In this document: piece after piece, positions 1 to 21,239 of the stretch | Layout of the letters: every line of letters starts with the position of its first letter | How positions within the stretch are numbered: the first letter of the stretch is position 1 | Source: Anaeromyces robustus | Taxonomy: Eukaryota > Neocallimastigomycota > Neocallimastigomycetes > Neocallimastigales > Neocallimastigaceae | Assembly (NCBI GenBank): GCA_002104895.1 | Contig: MCFG01000022.1 | Location: forward strand, 132,501 to 196,500 | Length of the DNA: 64,000 nt | Direction of reading: 5' to 3' | Notes under the pieces: generated by a model | The model's database searches: none | Told to the model about the DNA's origin: nothing | The model's input: only the letters and a program-made list of their open reading frames with translations | Translations under genes and position numbers: made by a program

Positions 1-4080
<4,080 letters not shown>

Positions 4081-4296
4081 TGCTTAATTACTACTATTAT
4101 GATAACTGTTTTTATATAATCAAATGTTATTATTCTTTAAAATATATACAAAATATATTTAATGTTATTTAGGATTTAAAATATAATTAAATTATCAATT
4201 TCAATTCGATTGCATTTTTGAACAATAAAATTAATAAAAAAATCAAACATATATTAATAATAAAGTTAAGTATATAATTCTAAGCTAAATAAATAA

Positions 4297-4346
<50 letters not shown>

Positions 4347-4935
4347 AATAACTATTTAGTTTTTTTATAATTATCAAATTTTGTTATAATTAAATTGGAT
4401 CCTCAATCCATAATTATATATTATTATTTAATTAAAATTAATTTATTAAATTAAATATTTTACATTCTAATATATATACATATATATTATTTATTTATTA
4501 ATTTATTTATATATAATAATTATAAATAGTTTTTTTTTTCCATTTTAAATCAAATTCCTGGTCAAAAAATAATTATAGATTAAAGACTTAAATGAAACAA
4601 AAGATAATATAAATAATGCTTTTTCTTTCTTTTTTTTATATGTTTTTATTATCAGTTTTATTTATTTTGTATTAACTTTTATTTAAATTTCAAATATTAT
4701 AAAAAAATAAAAAATTAAAAAATAAAAAAAAAAATAAAGAAATAATAATAAATAATATAATAAAGTAATATCTAAATAGCTTATACTAAGGATAATGATA
4801 AAATATTATATTAACATTAAAGTTAAAATACATAATGAAAGATGCTTAAAATAAATATAATAAATAAAAATTTTGTAATATATATTTAACTATAAATCTA
4901 ATAATTCTACTTATTATTTATTACTATAATTTTAA
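4081..4935. other. Intergenic: IBTK-like 5' side / CHMP7-like 3' side
   Basis: No coding potential was seen on either strand. It holds a pure poly-A run of 44 nt at 4299-4342 and generally A/T-homopolymer-rich sequence. It should contain the promoter of the IBTK-like gene and the 3' untranslated region of the CHMP7-like gene, but no specific signal can be assigned. Confidence 0.6.
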
Positions 4936-6880
4936 TTAAATAGCTAATACAGACATTTTTTCTTCTAATATATCATTAGATTTGTCATCCTTTTCATTTT
5001 CATTTGAAATAGGATCTAATGACATGTTAGATGAATTAATTTTAGTTTCTTCAGTAGATATTTTATTTTTAATTTCACCAGGTTTATCAATTTTCTCTGT
5101 TTCTTCTTTAAGTAATTTATTAAATTCTTCTTCAAATTCAACATCATTAACATTAGATACAGATTGATTTTGTTTTATAGTTGATTCAATTTCATCAAAG
5201 TCCATTAAAGTATCTTCAATATATGAGAAAACATCATCAATTCTATCAACAGATAAATCTTTTTCTTCAATATATTGTTTTAATGTATCAGAACCTAACT
5301 TCATAGCATTTAATATCTATAGGATTTATTTATATTTATACACACAACAATAACAATAATAAAAACAAAAAATTAGTATTATAAAAAACAAAAAATTAGT
5401 ATTATAAATAATTATTAACTAGAATCATTGATTAATTAATAAATATACATACATCATTATCACTTTCACAAGATTGAATTTTTAATAAAATATTTTGTAA
5501 GGTATTATAGGAAGACATTTTCTTTTCGATAAATTGTTGTACCATTTTCTTTTCTTTTAATAAATATAGAGCTTTAACTTTTTGTTGATTTTTTATACAT
5601 TCTTTAACCTTTTCTTGAATACTATCATTTTATATATATAAATATATAATTAATATATTATCTAACTTAGATTATTATATTTTATTATAATCTTATTATT
5701 TATAGTATATTATAAATATATTATTTTATATAAATACCAGTCTTTTTTAGATTCATCTTGTTCAACTTGTTTCATTATTATTTCAATTGAATTCTTTAAT
5801 TTTAATACATTAATATCACTACTACTAAATTCAATATTATTATTTTTATCATTCTTTTCCTTAAATTTTAGCATCTATTTAAAAAATAATGAATATGAAT
5901 CAATATAATTAATCTTATTTTAATAATCATTTTAATAATTAATTAAAATACAATATAAATAAACTTACTGTAATATCTTCATGATTTATTAAATTAATGT
6001 TATTATTTCTTTTCAAATAAATTAATATTAAATCAATATCTTTTTCAGAAAGATTTAAATCTTTATTTTTCAAATTTATAGATTTATATTTATTAATAAA
6101 ATCTGATTTTGTTATTAAATTATCAATTTTATAAAAGTTCAAATTATAATGTAAACTAAGAATTTTTTCACATATATCCTAATTTAATATAAAAAAAATT
6201 AATATTAAAATAATTATTAAAACAAATATATATCAAGTTATTATTAAAAAAAAAAATACCTTTAAAATTGAAATATTAACATAGGATACATCTTTCAATT
6301 CAGTTGTATCATTATTTCTTCCAACTAATTTTGAAAACCCCCATGTTATAGGGCTAAATACTAATTTAATCAGATTTAATTTCCAACCCGCAGGATTAGT
6401 ATATGAATTAAACTCTATTAGTTCACCTTTTTTTTGTAATTCATTCTTTTTATTAAGAATTAAACATTTAATATATAGATTATTAAATAAATATATAATA
6501 ATAGTACATATATATATATAAAGAATAAAAATAATTTTTTAAAAAAAAAAGAAATAATAATAATATATTTAATTATCTCTACTTACTATAACAGAGCCTA
6601 TACAAGAAGGAGTTAATCCATTACGACTGAAAAACTGATCCAGATTTTTTCCAGGAAATGTCAATACATTATTTTTTTGATTTAATATTTTCTCTTGTTG
6701 AGCTAAATAAATAACATTTTTCCAAAAAAATAATTTATCATTATTTGATTCAATAAATAAAGTGTCATAATTATCATCTTTTATTTCACGAAAAGCAGTA
6801 AATAATGTTTGCATTCGTTCTTCATCAGACCATTCTGGTATATTTTTGCTTAAGAAATCTTGAATTTCTTTATTACTCAT
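4936..6880 (-). CDS. CHMP7: CHMP7-like ESCRT-III (Snf7-family) protein, 6 exons
   Basis: Exons on the minus strand: 6880-6587, 6445-6260, 6178-5969, 5874-5738, 5621-5453 and 5316-4936, giving about 458 residues, close to animal CHMP7 (about 450). The N-terminal half (IPEWSDEERMQTLFTAFREI, then FFWKNVIYLAQ) resembles the winged-helix region of CHMP7. The C-terminal half is a Snf7 domain with the basic helical hairpin (KVKALYLLKEKKMVQQFIEK) and the conserved segment IEEKDLSVDRIDDVFSYIED. It ends in an acidic tail. CHMP7 is an ESCRT-III subunit that acts at the nuclear envelope and in membrane sealing; that role here is by family. All five introns are GT-AG and keep the frame. Some other ESCRT-III subunit with an N-terminal extension is the main alternative. 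Confidence 0.8.
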
Positions 6881-7026
6881 ATTTATTATTATATTATACT
6901 TCTCTTTTTTTATTACTATTCTTATTATTATAATTTATTATTTATAATATTTTTTAATTCTAATTTAAATAAAAAAAAACAAAAATAGAAAATAAAACTA
7001 ATAAAAAAAATATTTAAAAAAAATAG

Positions 7027-7066
7027 AACAAAAAGGTATTTTTGTATTTTTATATACCTTTTTGTT
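7027..7066. repeat. Inverted repeat, 13-bp perfect arms, 14-nt loop
   Basis: The left arm at 7027-7039 (AACAAAAAGGTAT) is the exact reverse complement of 7054-7066. It is the first of a series of stem-loop-forming sequences in this interval. Confidence 0.85.
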
Positions 7067-7388
7067 ATATATTATATTTTATCAATTTTCATTATAAAGC
7101 AAAAATGTTATTATTTATGTATATTTTCAATTTTATACATTAATATATTATAATAAATTAACAATATATAATGATATATAGAAATTACTAAAAAACGGTA
7201 TTTTACTAATATTAATTTTATTAAAATTTTTAAAAAGTTTTATTATTAATATGATTATTTATTTTGTAATTGTTAAACTTTAAAAATTAAATATTTAAGT
7301 TACACAAATTTCTAATTTTTTTAATGATATTTTTATAAAAAAATTAAAGGATATAAAAAATTTGTTTTTTAAAAATATGATAATAAAC

Positions 7389-7464
7389 TTATTAATAATA
7401 ATACTTTTATTAATAAAGTATTATTATTAATAATATCAGTAGATTTATTAATAATCTACTGATA
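7389..7464. repeat. Two back-to-back hairpins with the same loop
   Basis: The first hairpin has 19-bp perfect arms (7389-7407 and 7415-7433). The second has 12-bp perfect arms (7434-7445 and 7453-7464, TATCAGTAGATT and its complement). They abut without a spacer and both have the 7-nt loop TATTAAT. The shared loop argues against chance in merely AT-rich DNA. Confidence 0.85.
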
Positions 7465-7535
7465 CCATTATAAGCTATATAACAAAATAAGTATTTTATT
7501 GAACTCACTTTATTTATATATATATTATATATTTA

Positions 7536-7606
7536 ATATTCCATTTATATATATATATATATAAATGGAATATGTTTTTATTATATATATATATAATAAA
7601 AACATA
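7536..7606. repeat. Two overlapping perfect palindromes (38 and 36 bp)
   Basis: 7536-7573 is a perfect palindrome with flanks ATATTCCATTTAT and an alternating AT core. 7571-7606 is a second perfect palindrome (TATGTTTTTATTATATAT and its complement). They share the three bases 7571-7573. Confidence 0.85.
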
Positions 7607-8050
7607 ATAAAAAAAATATAAACAATTTTAATGATTTATCACATATATATAATATTTATATTTAAAAATATTAAAAATTTGAATTTACATTATTACTATA
7701 CATCAAAAAATTGGACAAAAATTGGAAAATTCCTACTAAATTATCTAAAATGTATAATGTAGCAAATTCCTAAAAAAAAAATAAAAAATTAATTATTATA
7801 TTATTAAACTTTATATAAAACTTTGTATATAAATACAAATATTACCATTATACTCCTTTTATATTGCATTTTACAATTGTTCTTTGTAGTAATAAGACAT
7901 TAATATTAAAAAATGACTGTAATTAATCTATTTAAAGGTGAAATTTCATAATTTCTTATGTTCTAAGTAATTTAACAATCGATAATACAATATAATAGCA
8001 AAAATAATTATTAATAATAATTTCAAATAATGGTAATTTATTAATACACA

Positions 8051-8104
8051 TTTTTCTTTCTAATAAATAAATATATATATAAATAATAATTATAGAAAGA
8101 AAAA
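8051..8104. repeat. Inverted repeat, 12-bp perfect arms
   Basis: The arm TTTTTCTTTCTA at 8051-8062 is the reverse complement of 8093-8104, with an AT-rich loop of about 30 nt. Confidence 0.75.
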
Positions 8105-8350
8105 ATAAATAAAAGAGAGAAAAAAAAGTATTTTAAATCATAACTATATTAAATTATGATAAATAATTATTCTTTCTTATTTTTATAATTATTTATAATT
8201 ATTTAATAAATGATAATATACTTGTTGAGGATATATGTATATATGTAATAATCATACCTACTACTATAAGTGTATTCAAATTCAACATCTTTCGCGATAT
8301 GTCATTTTTCATGAGGTTTTTATAATTAATATTAATATTGTTATACTATT

Positions 8351-8378
8351 ATATTTGTATATATATATATACAAATAT
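8351..8378. repeat. 28-bp perfect palindrome
   Basis: The sequence reads ATATTTGTATATAT followed by its exact reverse complement. It is another member of the palindrome group in this interval. Confidence 0.75.
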
Positions 8379-8957
8379 TAACTATTTAATTTATTTTATT
8401 ATTATTAATTAATGATTTTATTTTTAATAGATTTTATTTATAAATAAAATCAAATTCTATATATAAAAATATAATAATATAAATATTATTAATTTGATAA
8501 ACAACTATAACAAAGGACTAATATTTAAATAAATATTGTTAGTTTACTATTTATAATTACAGATATAATCAGAAAATAAGTATACAAGCAAATAGATAAT
8601 ATCTAATTTCTTCCTTTTTTTTTTTTTTTTTTATCTTTTATTTTTTATTTTATTTTTTATTTTAATTTATTTATTAATTTATTATTTTTTAAATGCTTTC
8701 GATTTTTTTTAAGTTTACTTTTTTTTTTTTTTTTAATTTAATTAAAATTATTATTAAAATTTATATTAAATTATATAATAAAACATAAAATACATATTAA
8801 TTTTTGTGAAGAGATTTTACATTTTTTGATTTATCTTCAAGTTTTTTTTTTTTTTTTTTTAAAAAAATTTTTTTTTACTGATTTTTTATTATTTCTAATA
8901 AAAGTATATAAAAATATATATTTTGAAAAAATACAAATATAAATTTTATTTTTTTAT

Positions 8958-11900
8958 TTAAATACGAATGAACATTGGTTTTCCTGGAACAGCCATAGAA
9001 GCTTTTCTAACTTCTTCTGGAGTAGAGTTTTCTTCAGTAACTTCATGGTTATTAACAATAGTAATGTTTTCAAGGTTAAGTGAACGAAGAATAAACTTCT
9101 TGTTTTCTTCTAAAACTTCCATTTCTTCAAAGTCAAGTCTACGATCAAAAGCGTGAGAACCGTTATTTATTACATTCTTCTTCAAGGCAGCGACAAATGG
9201 CATAACTTTTTTGTTCTTTAATAATCCCTTTTTAGCCAAAGCTTCTTTTTCATTTTTGACAAAGGATTTTGATTCTTCATCCCAACATTCTTTAAGAATA
9301 GCAACACTTTCATCTTGCCATTCTGGGTACTTAAGGGCAACAAATAACTTAGCGTTCTTAGAATTAACAGGTTGAGCACCCTTTTTCTTTTTCTTTTGAG
9401 CATTTTGTTCATCAACACGAATATCACGAATTAAATCACGAACGTATGAAGATGCATGTAAAATACCTTCTTCAACTGGTTTAGTAATTTCTGGGAATTT
9501 AGCATTAGTGATAGATCCTTCCTTCTTAAGAAGAATTCTCCAAATATATTCAGAGAAGTGAGTAGCAATTGGTTCAAGTAAAAGGGCTTGTACTTCAATG
9601 AAACGGTTAAGTAAATCTTTATGCATCTTGTCATCAGCACAAGCATCACGGTAACGGTCACGAGAACTTTGTAATTCGAAGAAACTGTACTTTAAGGCAT
9701 CACGATAGTACATGTTATTGTAAGCTTCATCAGCGGCAAGAATGAATTTGTTCATTTCGTTTTCAAAGACCTTATCGTTGAAGTTGTATTCACCATCACG
9801 GAATTTACCTTCTTCAATACCTTTAAGAACTTCTTCCATCCATTCTTTTTGAGTGAAAAGACGAAGAATTGCAGCATTAGCATTGTCTTCAACAAAATTA
9901 GCATCATCCATTGTATCACCAGCATCAGCAAGAGCAATACGAGTGGCATCAGCACCAAACTTCTTAATAGCATCAATAAGAGTAATGAAATTACCTGTAC
10001 TCTTAGACATCTTTTCAGAATTAAGAAGTAAGTGACCGTTGGAACGAACACCTTTTGGCCAGTATTTTTCTGGGAATAATGCAACGTGATTGTAGATGAA
10101 GAAGGTTAAGTGATTAGTAACTAAATCTTTACCAGAGCAACGTAAATCTAATGGATAGAAGTATTGGAATTCATGACGAATACTTTCTAACTTTTCCTTT
10201 GGAATAGTAGTTTCTGGGAATGGAGCATCATCAATGAAAATATAATCCCAAACTGGTTCAGTAAGCTCTTCAGGTTTTATATTAGCAAGACCACCTTTAG
10301 ATCCATCAAGAGCATTTGATTGAAGGAAATGAGCAACTGTGTAATATGCCATATAAATAGTAGAGTCACTCAAACTTTCAATTAAGTATTGTGGATCCCA
10401 TGGTAAACGACTTCCTAAACCGAAGCTTCTTGAACAAGCCCATTGATTAAGCCAGTCAAGAGTTTTTTGGAAAGCATTTCTAGTTTCTTCACCATATGTA
10501 TTCATTTGGCTTAAACATTTTTCAGCTTGAGCTTTCCAAGTTGGTTCTCCGTAATCTAAGAACCATTGGTCCATTAAACTAACAATACATTCATCACCAC
10601 TACGACTAATTACAAGACCTTCTGGTTCACAGTAAGTAATAGCTAAACCTTGTTCAACCATTTCTTTCTTAATAATATTCTTAGCTTCTTGAACTGGTTT
10701 ACCGGCATATTTACCAACAATTAAAGTACCTGAATAAAAACCTTCTTTGTATACTTGTTCCTTAGCAAGTTCTAATTGTTGTTTATCCTTTTGACTTCTA
10801 ATTTTTAATTTTTCACAAGCAGTTTTAGCAGCTAAATCACCAAAGTTTGGAGTTTTAATAATTGGAATTGGTTCGAAGTTTTCAACCCATTTTAAGTTTA
10901 TTTTGTAGTATTCATGCTTTTTCTTTAAATCGCATAAAGTAATGTAATCAGCTGGAGCATCTGATGGAACAGAAGTAACGACACCAGTACCCTATTATAT
11001 GGTTGAATATTTTATACAATTTTAATTAACTGAAACTATAATGTAAAGTATATATTCACTTTAAAAATTATATTATTTGTAATATAATAATATATTAAAC
11101 AATATTTCTCTACTCTCTATTCTTAATTCTCTATTCTTTATTTATTTTATTATTTATTTTATTTTATATTTTGTTTTTACTATTTTTCTATATATATATA
11201 TATGTTTTTATTCTTTGTTTAAATATATCGTTACTTTAAATTTTAAATATATATTATAATAATTAATTATACCTTCTTTGGAGAAACACCTTCCATAGGT
11301 AATGTGTAAACTTTCTCATAAGGAGTTAATGGAGCCTTTAATGGTACACCAACTAAATCACTTCCTTTTAAGTCTAATAACTTAACAATTTCACCTCTTT
11401 TTTCGAATAAACCTTGATAGGCCATATTTTTAGCAGCACGTTCAGTACAAATATAACATTCTTTGTCATTGACTTGATAAACACCATATTCAATATCAAC
11501 ACCAACAAAACAATTAGTTTGACCGTACATAGTTTCTGGTCTTAAAGTAGCAGCAACCATGTAAAGTTTACGACCTCCGAATTTATCAATATTCTTAGCG
11601 AGAAGGTCACCAACTGGAACGCCATCATAAGTATCTTTTTCGCTATCTGGTTTAGTAATTTCATCTTGTAAAATTTCAAGTTTAATACCAGTGTATTCTT
11701 GAACACCAACACCTTCACCTGTACTACGATCGTGATCCATACAAGCTTGTCCATCTTTAATAGAATAAACAGTGTATCTTTCACCAAATTTAATCTTTGG
11801 CTTTTCATGATTCTTAAGTCTGTTAAATTGCCATCTAACGAAAGAATCATAGTATGGATTAACATCAGTAGTAATGAAGGAACGACGCCAGTCAACTTTT

Positions 11901-13342
11901 ACACCAAAATTTTTAAGATCATCCTATATATTTTTTTAATTAATTCATTATTAATTAAAAAAATATAATTTTATAATTAATTATTTTATTTATTATATAT
12001 ACATACAATTGCACGTGGTGGGAAGTAATATAACCAATAAACTGGATCAGCAAATTTATGAATTTCTTCAATTGGAATACCTAATGATAACATAGTTTGG
12101 AATTGGTATTTATAACTACCAGATTTGGCAGCAATTTTACTATGCTAATTGAATTAAAAATATAAAATTTTAAAATATTTCATCAATAATAGTTATTTAA
12201 ATATTGCTTTATTATTTTTATTAAAAAAATATTTACTTTTGGTTTGTTAGCAGCTTGAGCTGGTTCATCATTTTCATTTTGTTGTTCTTTTTTATATAAT
12301 AAATTAAAACATTTTATTGATTTAATATTTAGTTTAAGAATAATCATAAAAAAGAAATTATAATTTAAATGATATTAATGAAGTAATAAATAATAATAAT
12401 AAGGAAATTATTGTAATTTTTATATTTACCATAGTATTTTTCAAAGTTTTGGCCAAATAATTCAATTTCGTTTTTAAGTTTATCAGCACAAGCCTTTTTT
12501 AAATTTATGTATTATATATATTTAATAATTCATATTCATATTTATATCAATATTATATACATCATTAATGTTTTAAAAATAATATATACCTTAATTGGCA
12601 TACCAGTACAGTGGAAACCAAATGGGAAAAGAGTACGTTTTCCCTTTAATCTTTCATAACCAATGGCAAATTCAACTTTAGATAAAGAGAAAGAGTGACC
12701 TAAGTGAAGACGTCCATTCATATATGGGAATGGAAAAGTAGCCATATATTTTGGTGGAACTGGTTCACCTTCTTTTGGAGCATTGGCTTCAAAAATCTTA
12801 TTTTCTTCCCAATACTTTTGCATTTCAACTTCGATTTCACGAAGTGTATCTCTTTTAGCTGTCTATTGATTTTTAAAATTATAATTATTATTATAAATGA
12901 CAAAATGGAAAAAGTATATTATTATAAAATATGTCAATATATTATATATATTTAATTCAATTTAATTAAAAAAAAAAAAAAAAAGAAAATAAAGTCAAAA
13001 ATTTAAGATTATTATAAATAATTGTTACATCAGAATTAAATTAAATTTTTAAATTGAATTTAATTAAACTCATTATTATTGAAGGGTTATTATGTATTAT
13101 TTATAAATATATTATTGAACATTTTTTGTTAGTCTATAAAATTAAATGTTTATTTGTTATAATAAATTATATATAACATTATATACATTGGATTATATTA
13201 TTTATTTTTGTTGAATTTGAGATTGAGTATATTTTTTTATAGAATTTTTTTTTTATCAGACATTAATATTTTATTCCATATATTTTATTCTATAATATAA
13301 TTTGATTCTTACTCCTTTTGGTTCTTTTTTATCAGTTGCCAT
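8958..13342 (-). CDS. LARS: Cytosolic leucyl-tRNA synthetase, 7 exons
   Basis: Exons on the minus strand: 13342-13313, 12862-12590, 12493-12430, 12286-12237, 12144-12007, 11923-11273 and 10991-8958, giving about 1079 residues. It attaches leucine to tRNA-Leu. It has the class I HIGH-type motif ([10 protein letters not shown], around residue 63), the CP1 editing domain ([27 protein letters not shown]), a catalytic-site signature ([20 protein letters not shown]) and the KMSKS loop ([14 protein letters not shown], around residue 729). The sequence follows the eukaryotic/archaeal-type cytosolic enzyme, with a shorter C-terminus than the animal protein (ends [10 protein letters not shown]). The first exon encodes only ten residues and is followed by a 450-bp intron. 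Codon use in the large 3' exon is richer in GC than that of neighbouring genes, as expected for a highly expressed gene. The fifth to seventh exons are unambiguous; the small ones rest on frame and similarity. Confidence 0.95.
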
Positions 13343-13612
13343 TTTTTTTATACTTTTATTATTAAAGTAATAAAAAAAAAGATTATGTTATGATTATTAT
13401 ATAATTTTTTTGTAGTGTGTAGAAAAAAAGAAAAAAAAAAAAATTACTATTTAATCTACATCTTCGATATTAGATATATTAATGATTGGATAAAAATATA
13501 TTTATAATTATATACATATATATATTATAGTACAAATGCATTATATGGATAATAAATTTAAAACTACTATACATTATTAAAAATTAAATAAATTTTTCAT
13601 GTACAAATAATA

Positions 13613-13644
<32 letters not shown>

Positions 13645-13745
13645 AAATAAATAAATAATAAATAATAAATAAATAAATAAATAAATAATAAATAAATAAA
13701 TAATAAATAAATAAATAAATAAATAAATAATAAATAAATAAATAA

Positions 13746-13833
<88 letters not shown>

Positions 13834-13949
13834 AAATAAAAATATTTACTCAATAAAATTTACCATTTAATTTATATAATAAATTAATATTTTTCTAAAA
13901 CCAATATTTAAAAAACGTTTTAAAAAGGTATAACTATTTTTTAAGAATA
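13343..13949. other. Divergent promoter interval with (TAAA)n array
   Basis: This is the gap between the starts of the leucyl-tRNA synthetase gene (minus) and the DHX35 gene (plus), so it should hold both promoters. An AAAT/TAAA tetranucleotide array with occasional TAA slips fills about 13609-13842. Its translation as Tyr/Leu/Phe/Ile repeats is meaningless. Confidence 0.75.
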
Positions 13950-18787
<4,838 letters not shown>

Positions 18788-21239
18788 TTATTTTTGATAG
18801 TTTTCCCATCCAACCTTTTCTAATTTGTCAACTTTAACTAATACTTCTTTATTCATGTTAGTTTGATATTCATCCATTTTTTCTAAGTATTTTGGAATAG
18901 ATGAACCAAGAATACGAACAGCTAATAAAGCAGCATTAGTAGAATTATTAATAGCAACAGTAGCAACTGGGACACCACGCTATTTAAGTATAATATAATA
19001 TATATAATATAAAATTTATATTATATATATGAAAATAAACATTTATAGTTTTTATTAAATATATAATAATTAATTATTTTTATAAAAATGTTAAGTATTT
19101 ATTTATAATTTTTATACTTACAGGCATTTGAACAATTGAGTATAATGAATCAACACCATCAAGAACTCTTAAGGCAACTGGACAACCAATAACTGGAAGT
19201 GGTGTTATAGCTGCGACCATACCTGGAAGGTGTGCAGCACCACCAGCGGCAGCAATAATTAATTTAATACCTCTCTTGTGAGCATTCTTAGCATATTCAA
19301 ACATTCTATCTGGAGTACGATGAGCAGAAACAATTGAAAGTTCAAACGGAACATCAAAGTCCTTTAAAATTTGAGCACATGGTTTCATAGTTGGTAAGTC
19401 AGAATCACTTCCCATTATAATGGCAACCATAGGAGAAATACTAAATTCATACTTTTTACCATTTGGCATATATTCCAAAAGTTTTTCAACCTTTTCAACG
19501 ACTTCTGGCATAGTATCGGCAGTAACGGTAATATGTCCCATTTTTCTACCTTTACGACATTCACGCTTACCATATAAATGTACAGTTGCACCTGGAATAG
19601 TCATAGAGGCTTGACATGGGCGAAGAGTGTCAGCTAAACCTTCTTCACCGTCTCCAGTACCAAGGATATTAACCATAGCAGCAGCACCAACTCTCATCTT
19701 TGTAGAACCTAATGGTAAATCTAAAATTGCACGAATATGTTGTTCAAATTGAGATGTTTCACAGGCTTCAATAGTGTAATGACCAGAATTGTGTGGACGT
19801 GGAGCAATTTCGTTAACGAGAATTTCACCTATAATTTATATTATTGATATTGTTATAATAATTCAAAAATTCAATACATAAATATATAAAATATATGATA
19901 TTTATTATTTATAACTAATTCATTTTATAATATATTATTTATATTTATACTTATATTTATATTTATATTTATATTTATATTTATATTTATATTTATATTT
20001 ATATTTATATTTATATTTATATTTATATTTATATTTATATTTATATTTATATTTATATTTATATTTATATTTATATTTATATTTATATTTATATTTATAT
20101 TTATATTTATATTTATATTTATATTTATATTTATATTTATATTTATATTTATATTTATATTTATATTTATATTTATATTTATATTTATATTTATATTTAT
20201 ATTTATATTTATATTTATATTTATATTTATATTTATATTTATATTTATATTTATATTTATATTTATATTTATAATTATACCATTTTCAAGATAGAACATT
20301 TCAACACCAAAAATACCAGCACCATATAAACATGCAATAGCTTGTTCAGCAATAGCTTTAGCATTCTTTTGAATTAAACCATCAATTTGAGCTGGAGCAA
20401 AGACAATATGACATATATTGTCTTTTTGAATAGTTTCGACAGTTTCATATGAAACAGTGTTACCGGATTTGCTACGAGCAACCATAACAGCTAATTCTTT
20501 CTTGTATGGAACCCATTTTTCAACATATAAAGCATTATCTGCTCCAGTTGGGTTCAAAGTTTTAATTGCATTTTCAATTTCACTTTCGTTATTAATAACA
20601 GTATTACCTCTTCCATCATAAGCTAACTTTCTAGACTTTAACATTATTGGGTAACCAAAACCTTTATTGTTAACAATGTCTAAAATAGATTGTTTATCAG
20701 TAACACTTGCGTACTCTGGAATTGGAATGTTAAAATTTTTAAGATGTTCCTTTTGAAGGAATTTATCTTGAATAATTCTAACAGTTTGTGGAGTTGGTTG
20801 GATATCAATATTTGGATTTTCTTTAGCAACACGGTCAAGAGCATCACAGTTAACATGTTCAATTTCCATAGTTAAAACATCGCATTTCTTGGCTAATTCT
20901 TGGATTTTAGCTTCATCCTTGAAATCACCATCAACATGGTCAGAGACTTGAACTTGAGTAGCTGGGGCACCTTTAGCATCAAGAATATTGACCTTTAAAT
21001 TTAAATTGTTGGCTGGTTCCATCATCATACGTCCCAATTGACCGCCACCAAGAACTCCTATTATATTAAAAATTAAAATTAATAATAAAAATTAGTAAAC
21101 ATTAATGAAATAGTTATTAAAAAAAATTAAATTTCGAAATTTCAAATTATTAAATAAGATTCAATTACTTATAAACAAATATTTATAAATTGTTTTTATT
21201 AATTTTATTAAATTCCATACCGATAACTTTCTTATCCAT
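18788..21239 (-). CDS. ADE2: Phosphoribosylaminoimidazole carboxylase, PurK-PurE fusion (ADE2), 4 exons
   Basis: Exons on the minus strand: 21239-21221, 21057-20281, 19828-19122 and 18979-18788, giving about 564 residues (yeast Ade2 is 571). It carries out the carboxylation of aminoimidazole ribotide in de novo purine synthesis. The N-terminal PurK-type ATP-grasp half includes [12 protein letters not shown] at the start, [27 protein letters not shown] and [17 protein letters not shown]. The C-terminal PurE half contains [10 protein letters not shown] (about residue 404), [19 protein letters not shown] and [15 protein letters not shown]. PurK before PurE in one chain is the fungal arrangement. 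Every junction rejoins family-conserved sequence ([35 protein letters not shown]). The second intron contains a 330-bp hexanucleotide array. Confidence 0.96.
19938..20272. repeat. (ATTTAT)n hexanucleotide array in ADE2 intron 2
   Basis: About 55 near-perfect copies of a 6-bp unit. The array begins a few bases inside the intron, and its phase keeps the upstream PurK reading frame open as an Asn-Ile dipeptide repeat, ending at a stop near 19925. The donor GTATAATT and the acceptor at 19829-19830 remove it from the mature message. Confidence 0.92.

Larger units (their letters stand above)
6881..8957. other. Intergenic with clustered inverted repeats
   Basis: No gene was seen. The interval lies upstream of the CHMP7-like gene and downstream of the leucyl-tRNA synthetase gene, both on the minus strand. 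It contains at least seven perfect or near-perfect inverted repeats, listed separately, and long T runs at about 8618-8632, 8709-8724 and 8838-8860 next to the synthetase 3' end. Confidence 0.7.

Noticed and set aside
9218-10084. Several 60-110 residue frames antisense or out of frame to the leucyl-tRNA synthetase
   Set aside because: They overlap clearly conserved synthetase sequence and have no features of their own.
13584-13853. Tyr/Leu/Phe/Ile repeat frame
   Set aside because: It is the translation of an AAAT tetranucleotide array between two divergent gene starts.
19925-21037. 370-residue reading frame as the natural ADE2 N-terminal protein
   Set aside because: It starts inside exon 2 and reads through the intron into the hexanucleotide array. 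Splicing after YLENG restores the conserved [15 protein letters not shown].
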